This document shows positions 5,320-8,007 of a stretch of DNA of 8,007 nucleotides, piece by piece. A program made the position numbers and the translations under genes. The DNA is taken from the NCBI GenBank assembly GCA_029938185.1, contig JAOZVK010000258.1, forward strand, positions 1-8,007, written 5' to 3'. This DNA comes from Bacteroidales bacterium (GTDB taxonomy: Bacteria > Bacteroidota > Bacteroidia > Bacteroidales > JAOZVK01). The notes beneath the pieces were generated by a model, which worked only from the letters and a program-made list of their open reading frames with translations, was not told where the DNA came from and did no database searches. Positions within the stretch are counted from its first letter, which is position 1. Each line of letters opens with the position of its first letter.

Positions 5320-6357
5320 TCATTTTTTTATTTTTCCTGATATAAGTATTTTTTTAAGATTTTCTATTTGTTTATTTGTTCCTAAAACAAATAGTTTGTC
5401 ATATAAAGATATACTAATTGATGGTGATGGATTAAAAATATATGATTTATCAATGGTTTTCATTCCTATTAAGTTTGCACCCGAAATTTGACGAATATTA
5501 AGTTCACCAATTGTTTTATTTATTAAACATGAGGCTAATTTATCACATGATATTTCTTCAATATTTACCTCATGTCCACTTTTAATCATCAAATTTTCAA
5601 TAAATTCAATTATATCGGGTTCGGCAACAAGTTTTGCCATTCTGGTTCCTCCTACTTTGTCGGGCATTATAACATTTGTTGCGCCTGCTCTTTTCAATTT
5701 CGAATCGGAATGGTCATCTGAAGCACGACTAATAATTATCATTTCTTCGTTCATTTCTCGTGCAGTAAGAACAACATAAAGATTATCGGCATCGCTTGGT
5801 AGTGTGGTTATTAGTGCTTTAGCATTACCAATTTTAGCTTTAATTAAAGCTTCTTCGTGAACTGCATCACCATGTATAAACAAAAAATCTTTTCTACTAA
5901 GAAACTCCTCATTAATTTCATCTTCAAAAGTACCATCGTTTTTTTCAATAACAACTACTTTTTCATTGTGTAAAAGTAAATCAATTGTAGCTTGTCGTCC
6001 ATTACGCCCAAAGCCACACACAATAACATGGTTTTTAATATTTTTTATTCTTTTTACCACAGTATAATTTTTAAAATATTCTTTAAATTCTCCGTCCATA
6101 ACATATTTTGTTATGGTGGATATGAAATATGCAAAAACTCCAAAACTAATAATAATTAAAAATGAAGTAAATAGCATTCCATTTTCTGATAACGGTCTAA
6201 CCTCTTGATAACCAACAGTAGACATAGTGATTATTGTCATAAAAAATGCTTCAACTATGCTGTATTGATCAATTAGCATGAAACCAACTGTACCAAAAAC
6301 AATTATTAAAAAAAGGATAATAAAAGCTACATATATATTATTAAACTCTCCTCGCAT
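5320..6357 (-). CDS. Two-TM potassium channel with cytoplasmic RCK (TrkA-N/TrkA-C) domain
   Basis: The protein is predicted to form a tetrameric inner-membrane K+ channel gated by a cytoplasmic ligand-binding ring, like MthK. The first 90 residues have TM1 (about 7-29), a pore helix with selectivity filter TVGYQE (47-52), and TM2 (about 61-85). An RCK/TrkA-N Rossmann domain starts at about 108 (VIVCGFGRNGR, with acidic E138 closing the second strand). A TrkA-C domain covers about 265-342. The length of 345 residues is close to MthK (336). The filter keeps TVGY but has QE where MthK has GD. The ATG at 6357 fits directly before TM1, with no Shine-Dalgarno box. A promoter match lies at 6492-6523, giving a leader of about 130 bases containing a repeat. 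The ligand (Ca2+, nucleotide or other) cannot be read from the sequence. Confidence 0.9.
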   Translation of the reverse strand: MRGEFNNIYVAFIILFLIIVFGTVGFMLIDQYSIVEAFFMTIITMSTVGYQEVRPLSENGMLFTSFLIIISFGVFAYFISTITKYVMDGEFKEYFKNYTVVKRIKNIKNHVIVCGFGRNGRQATIDLLLHNEKVVVIEKNDGTFEDEINEEFLSRKDFLFIHGDAVHEEALIKAKIGNAKALITTLPSDADNLYVVLTAREMNEEMIIISRASDDHSDSKLKRAGATNVIMPDKVGGTRMAKLVAEPDIIEFIENLMIKSGHEVNIEEISCDKLASCLINKTIGELNIRQISGANLIGMKTIDKSYIFNPSPSISISLYDKLFVLGTNKQIENLKKILISGKIKK

Positions 6358-6369
6358 GGATTAATTTAA

Positions 6370-6465
6370 GTAATTAACAATGGATAATGAAAAATTTGCT
6401 TACGCTTGATAAACAGTATAATATATAAAACAAAAGTGTCTATTTTATATGATTACCGGCTACCA
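6370..6465 (+). repeat. Repeat mosaic in the channel gene 5' region
   Basis: This has the same module order as at 5154-5257. It runs TAATTAACAATGGATAATG, then GCTTACGCTTGATAAACAG (6398-6416), then AAACAAAAGTGTCTATTTTA (6428-6447). The last part is a looser relative of the TGTCGATTTTATACAATGACC repeat. Here the mosaic would be inside the untranslated leader of the minus-strand channel transcript. Confidence 0.6.
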
Positions 6466-6491
6466 GTTTTAAGTTATACGCTTTTAAACCG

Positions 6492-6523
6492 CAAAGTTAC
6501 GACCTGTGCAATCATCACATAAA
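6492..6523 (-). promoter_or_regulatory. Probable promoter of the potassium channel gene
   Basis: On the minus strand TTTA (6523-6520), 20 bases, then TAACTTTG (6499-6492) match the Bacteroidota promoter at 3 of 4 and all defined positions, with ideal spacing. Transcription would start near 6486 and reach the channel ATG at 6357. The spacer lies inside the palindrome at 6500-6550. Confidence 0.6.
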
Positions 6524-6550
6524 ATACTTTTTATTTGATTACACAGGTCG
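6500..6550. promoter_or_regulatory. Long palindrome overlapping the channel promoter
   Basis: CGACCTGTGCAATCA (6500-6514) is the reverse complement of TGATTACACAGGTCG (6536-6550) at 14 of 15 positions. The inner arms ATAAAA and TTTTTAT continue the pairing, so nearly all 51 bp can fold. One arm covers the spacer of the promoter at 6492-6523. It may be an operator, a transcript structure or a small palindromic repeat. No T run follows on either strand, so it is not a typical terminator. Confidence 0.6.
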
Positions 6551-6711
6551 AATTTCTTTGTAATTTGGAGTTTAAAGTATTTGTAAAAAATTAAACATTC
6601 TTAATAATCACAATTTAGTTCTTGAATATGGAATTAAACTGAAGATGTCGCTTTTATTAAATTTTTATTTGCAAGGTAAGGAACAGGTATCAAATAACTG
6701 CCCTATTTTGC

Positions 6712-6801
6712 GTCATTATTTTGTCATTTTACTACCTTAAAAAAAGTCTTAAATAGTTCACTATTTGCGACTTTTTGTAAGTTGTAAAATAACAAACTAA
6801 T
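6712..6801. repeat. Unoccupied relative of the core of the element at 7360-7618
   Basis: GTCATTATTTTG...TAACAAACTAAT follows the flanks of the nested element at 7391-7584 on both sides but lacks the 101-bp insert. The centre is an imperfect hairpin (AAAAAGTC / GACTTTTT at 6741-6748 and 6769-6776, inner arms AAATAG / CTATTT, loop TTCA). The terminal inverted repeats of the larger element are not present here. The preceding stretch 6551-6711 shows nothing I can support. A shortened copy of the ACAAAAGTTTTT...ACCTATTTA part of the 101-bp element lies at 6847-6870. Confidence 0.7.
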
Positions 6802-6909
6802 CTATCAAAACGGACATTTATTTAATACCTATTCCTAAGCACCCATACAAAAGTTTTTACCTATTTAGTATAGAGCTGGGCTTATAAAAATTAATAAATT
6901 ACAACAATA

Positions 6910-7078
6910 TTATTAGTTCTAATTTTATTCTTTTTTTATTGTGTTGCTTTTGCACTTTCAGGGCGTTATTGCTTACGAATGCGTTTACACATAGGGCGTT
7001 GCCCCATGTTAATGCTTATGCCCATTCAGGGCAAAAAAACTTACTAACAAAATAAAAAACCATTTTAGGAACTAATAA
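6910..7078. repeat. Small element with GC-richer core and 10-bp inverted ends
   Basis: TTATTAGTTC (6910-6919) is the exact reverse complement of 7069-7078. Between them 6956-7034 is clearly richer in G and C than the rest of the window. It carries three AGGGC-containing units (TTTCAGGGCGTT, ATAGGGCGTTGCCC and ATTCAGGGC), and GGGCGTTGCCC can fold. No reading frame looks like a protein. From memory, similar CAGGGCGTT...GGGCGTTGCCC sequences recur in Bacteroidota genomes, which I cannot check here. Confidence 0.45.
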
Positions 7079-7162
7079 AAAACTTAAATAAGCTATTTTT
7101 CCACGTATTTTTATAAGACCAGTATAGAGCTTACTTTTTGAAATACCGTTTATTATATATCT

Positions 7163-7200
7163 TGTGTAAGCAACATTAAATAGGTCGAAGACCTTAAATT
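7163..7200 (+). repeat. GTAAGCAAC / GGTCGAAGACC repeat, free-standing copy
   Basis: TGTGTAAGCAACATTAAATA followed by GGTCGAAGACCTTAAATT matches 5027-5063 and the complement of 4273-4304. Like those it lacks the left part of the 101-bp element. The surrounding gene-free DNA (7079-7359) shows only short direct repeats such as ACGAATTA and ATTCCTAAGCA. Confidence 0.7.
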
Positions 7201-7359
7201 AAAATAACTGCCTTAAATGTTCCTAAGAAAATGACGAATTATAAATTACGAATTGGTTTAGACCTAAATATAAGTATTTTATAAAAAACAAATCGGAAAG
7301 TTATTTTTTAACGATTCCTAAGCAAATGTTAGCATACTCAATCTTGTCAAACTGTGTTA

Positions 7360-7618
7360 GGGGACTCGAAAAAATAAAATACAATTCTTTGTCATTATTT
7401 TGCCATTTTACTACTTCAAAAAAAGGTCTTAAATAAGTACTGTTACAAAAGTTTTTCAACATTTACTTATTCATAACTTCCTGATTAAATTATCTTTGTA
7501 CTAATGCGTAAGCAACTATAAATAGGTCGAAGACCTTAGTTTACTATTTGCGACTTTTTTTGAATTGTAAAATAACAAACTAATTTAATATATTTGCATT
7601 TTATTTATTCGAGTTCCC
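7360..7618. mobile_element. MITE-like element with 25-bp inverted ends, carrying a nested insertion
   Basis: 7360-7384 (GGGGACTCGAA...AATACAA) and the complement of 7594-7618 (GGGAACTCGAA...AATGCAA) agree at 22 of 25 positions. Both ends are flanked by TTA (7357-7359 and 7619-7621), a likely 3-bp target duplication. It has no coding content. Its length is 259 bp, or about 156 bp without the nested insert and one TA. The right-hand TTA is the stop codon (TAA, minus strand) of the neighbouring gene, so the insertion left that reading frame unchanged. Confidence 0.75.
7436..7536 (+). mobile_element. 101-bp TA-flanked repeat element, copy 2 (nested)
   Basis: The sequence is about 95 of 101 identical to 1070-1170. 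Comparison with 6712-6801 shows the site before insertion: CTTAAATAGTT there corresponds here to CTTAAATA, then the element, then TAGTT, so TA (7434-7435 and 7537-7538) is duplicated. The element also carries a TATCTTTG box (7491-7498) reading rightward, and ends in GGTCGAAGACCT. Confidence 0.8.
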
Positions 7619-8007
7619 TTATCCAAGTATTTTATTAATTTTTTCAATACTAATTCTTTTAATTTTTGAGATGTCTTTTTTGTTTTTGCCCTCTGACAAT
7701 AATTTATAAATATCACCTCGTAAATTAGCTTGTTTTTTTTCTTCTTCTGCTTGTTTTTTTTCTTCTTCTGCTTTTCTTCTTCTATTTTTCTCTTTTATAG
7801 CCTCTTGTTCTGCTTTTTTAACTTCTTGTTCTATAATTTGCTCAGCTTCAATCCTCGCTTCAATCCTCGCTTCAATCCTCGCTTCAATCCTCGCTTCAAT
7901 CTTCGCTTCAATCTTCGCTTCAATCTTCGCTTCAATCTTCGCTTCAATTGCAGCATGATGTTTTAATCCATCTTCGAATCGTTGTATTTTTTCAATATAT
8001 TCTGTGT
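7619..8007 (-). CDS. C-terminal part of a coiled-coil protein, possibly Rpn/PD-(D/E)XK nuclease family
   Basis: The last 129 codons of a minus-strand gene are present; the start lies right of the window. It opens with TEYIEKIQRFEDGLKHHAAI, then eight IEA(K/R) tetrads (four with K, then four with R). A charged helical stretch follows (EQEVKKAEQEAIKEKNRRR, then two AEEEKKQ units), and it ends RGDIYKLLSEGKNKKDISKI...KINKILG. Everything up to the final segment should be continuous helix. The arrangement of helix, short IEGK-like repeats and a closing helix-turn-helix-like tail resembles the C-termini of Rpn/PD-(D/E)XK transposase-like nucleases that I recall from Bacteroidota. The nuclease domain is not in view, so this is a guess. 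The stop codon coincides with the TTA flank of the adjacent MITE-like element. Confidence 0.7.
   Translation of the reverse strand, partial: TEYIEKIQRFEDGLKHHAAIEAKIEAKIEAKIEAKIEARIEARIEARIEARIEAEQIIEQEVKKAEQEAIKEKNRRRKAEEEKKQAEEEKKQANLRGDIYKLLSEGKNKKDISKIKRISIEKINKILG
7845..7940 (-). repeat. Eight tandem 12-bp units inside the partial gene
   Basis: The plus-strand unit is GCTTCAATCYTC, repeated eight times plus a partial ninth (7941-7948). The first four units carry CCTC and the last four CTTC, so the array consists of two homogeneous blocks. Each unit encodes one IEA(K/R) tetrad, and changes in copy number would keep the reading frame. Confidence 0.95.

Noticed and set aside
6930..7045. 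Possible small plus-strand peptide containing FALSGRYCLRMRLHIGRCP.
   Set aside because: No supporting start or promoter is visible, and the frame follows the AGGGC repeat structure rather than protein-like codon use.
7730..7966. Plus-strand open frame of 78 codons, rich in F and repeated NPRF/NLRF units.
   Set aside because: It is the complement of the minus-strand coiled-coil gene. Its composition is what GAA/AAA-rich codons and the 12-bp repeat give when read backward.
1..8007. tRNA or rRNA genes.
   Set aside because: I found no cloverleaf with a GTTCRANNC-type T arm and no rRNA-like conserved segments on either strand by eye.

Overview
The window looks like a chromosomal segment of a low-GC member of the Bacteroidota. 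The evidence is very AT-rich DNA, four housekeeping genes with Bacteroidota-like sequence, start codons preceded by A-rich tracts rather than Shine-Dalgarno boxes, and several exact matches to the TTTG / TAnnTTTG promoter of the Bacteroidota primary sigma factor. I cannot name the genus.

Layout. 1-1383 has no intact gene. It holds the leader-proximal part of a small CRISPR array (107-495) with no cas genes in view. One repeat is split by a 134-bp MITE-like element. A consensus promoter (581-611) reads leftward into the array. Next comes a decayed insertion sequence (656-1318) with perfect 28-bp terminal inverted repeats. Four intact genes follow: pabB (1384-2691, +), a CCA-adding tRNA nucleotidyltransferase (2851-4254, -), trxA (4589-4954, +) and a two-TM potassium channel with an RCK domain (5320-6357, -). 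They are arranged as two convergent pairs (pabB/cca and trxA/channel) with a divergent gap between cca and trxA. 6358-7618 has no gene. It holds the channel promoter overlapping a large palindrome and several dispersed repeats. One MITE-like element there (7360-7618) carries a second element nested inside it. The window ends in the C-terminal part of a minus-strand gene (7619-8007) with a 12-bp tandem repeat encoding IEA(K/R) units.

The four genes do not form a pathway. They are single-gene housekeeping units for folate precursor synthesis, tRNA 3'-end maturation, thiol redox and K+ conductance. What stands out is the density of small non-autonomous repeats in almost every gap. Two cases can be read as insertion events from the sequence alone. 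One is the element inside a CRISPR repeat. The other is a 101-bp TA-flanked element, for which the window also holds a related unoccupied site (6712-6801). No complete new defence or metabolic system is visible. The most interesting material is the CRISPR array with its leader and the interplay of these small mobile repeats.
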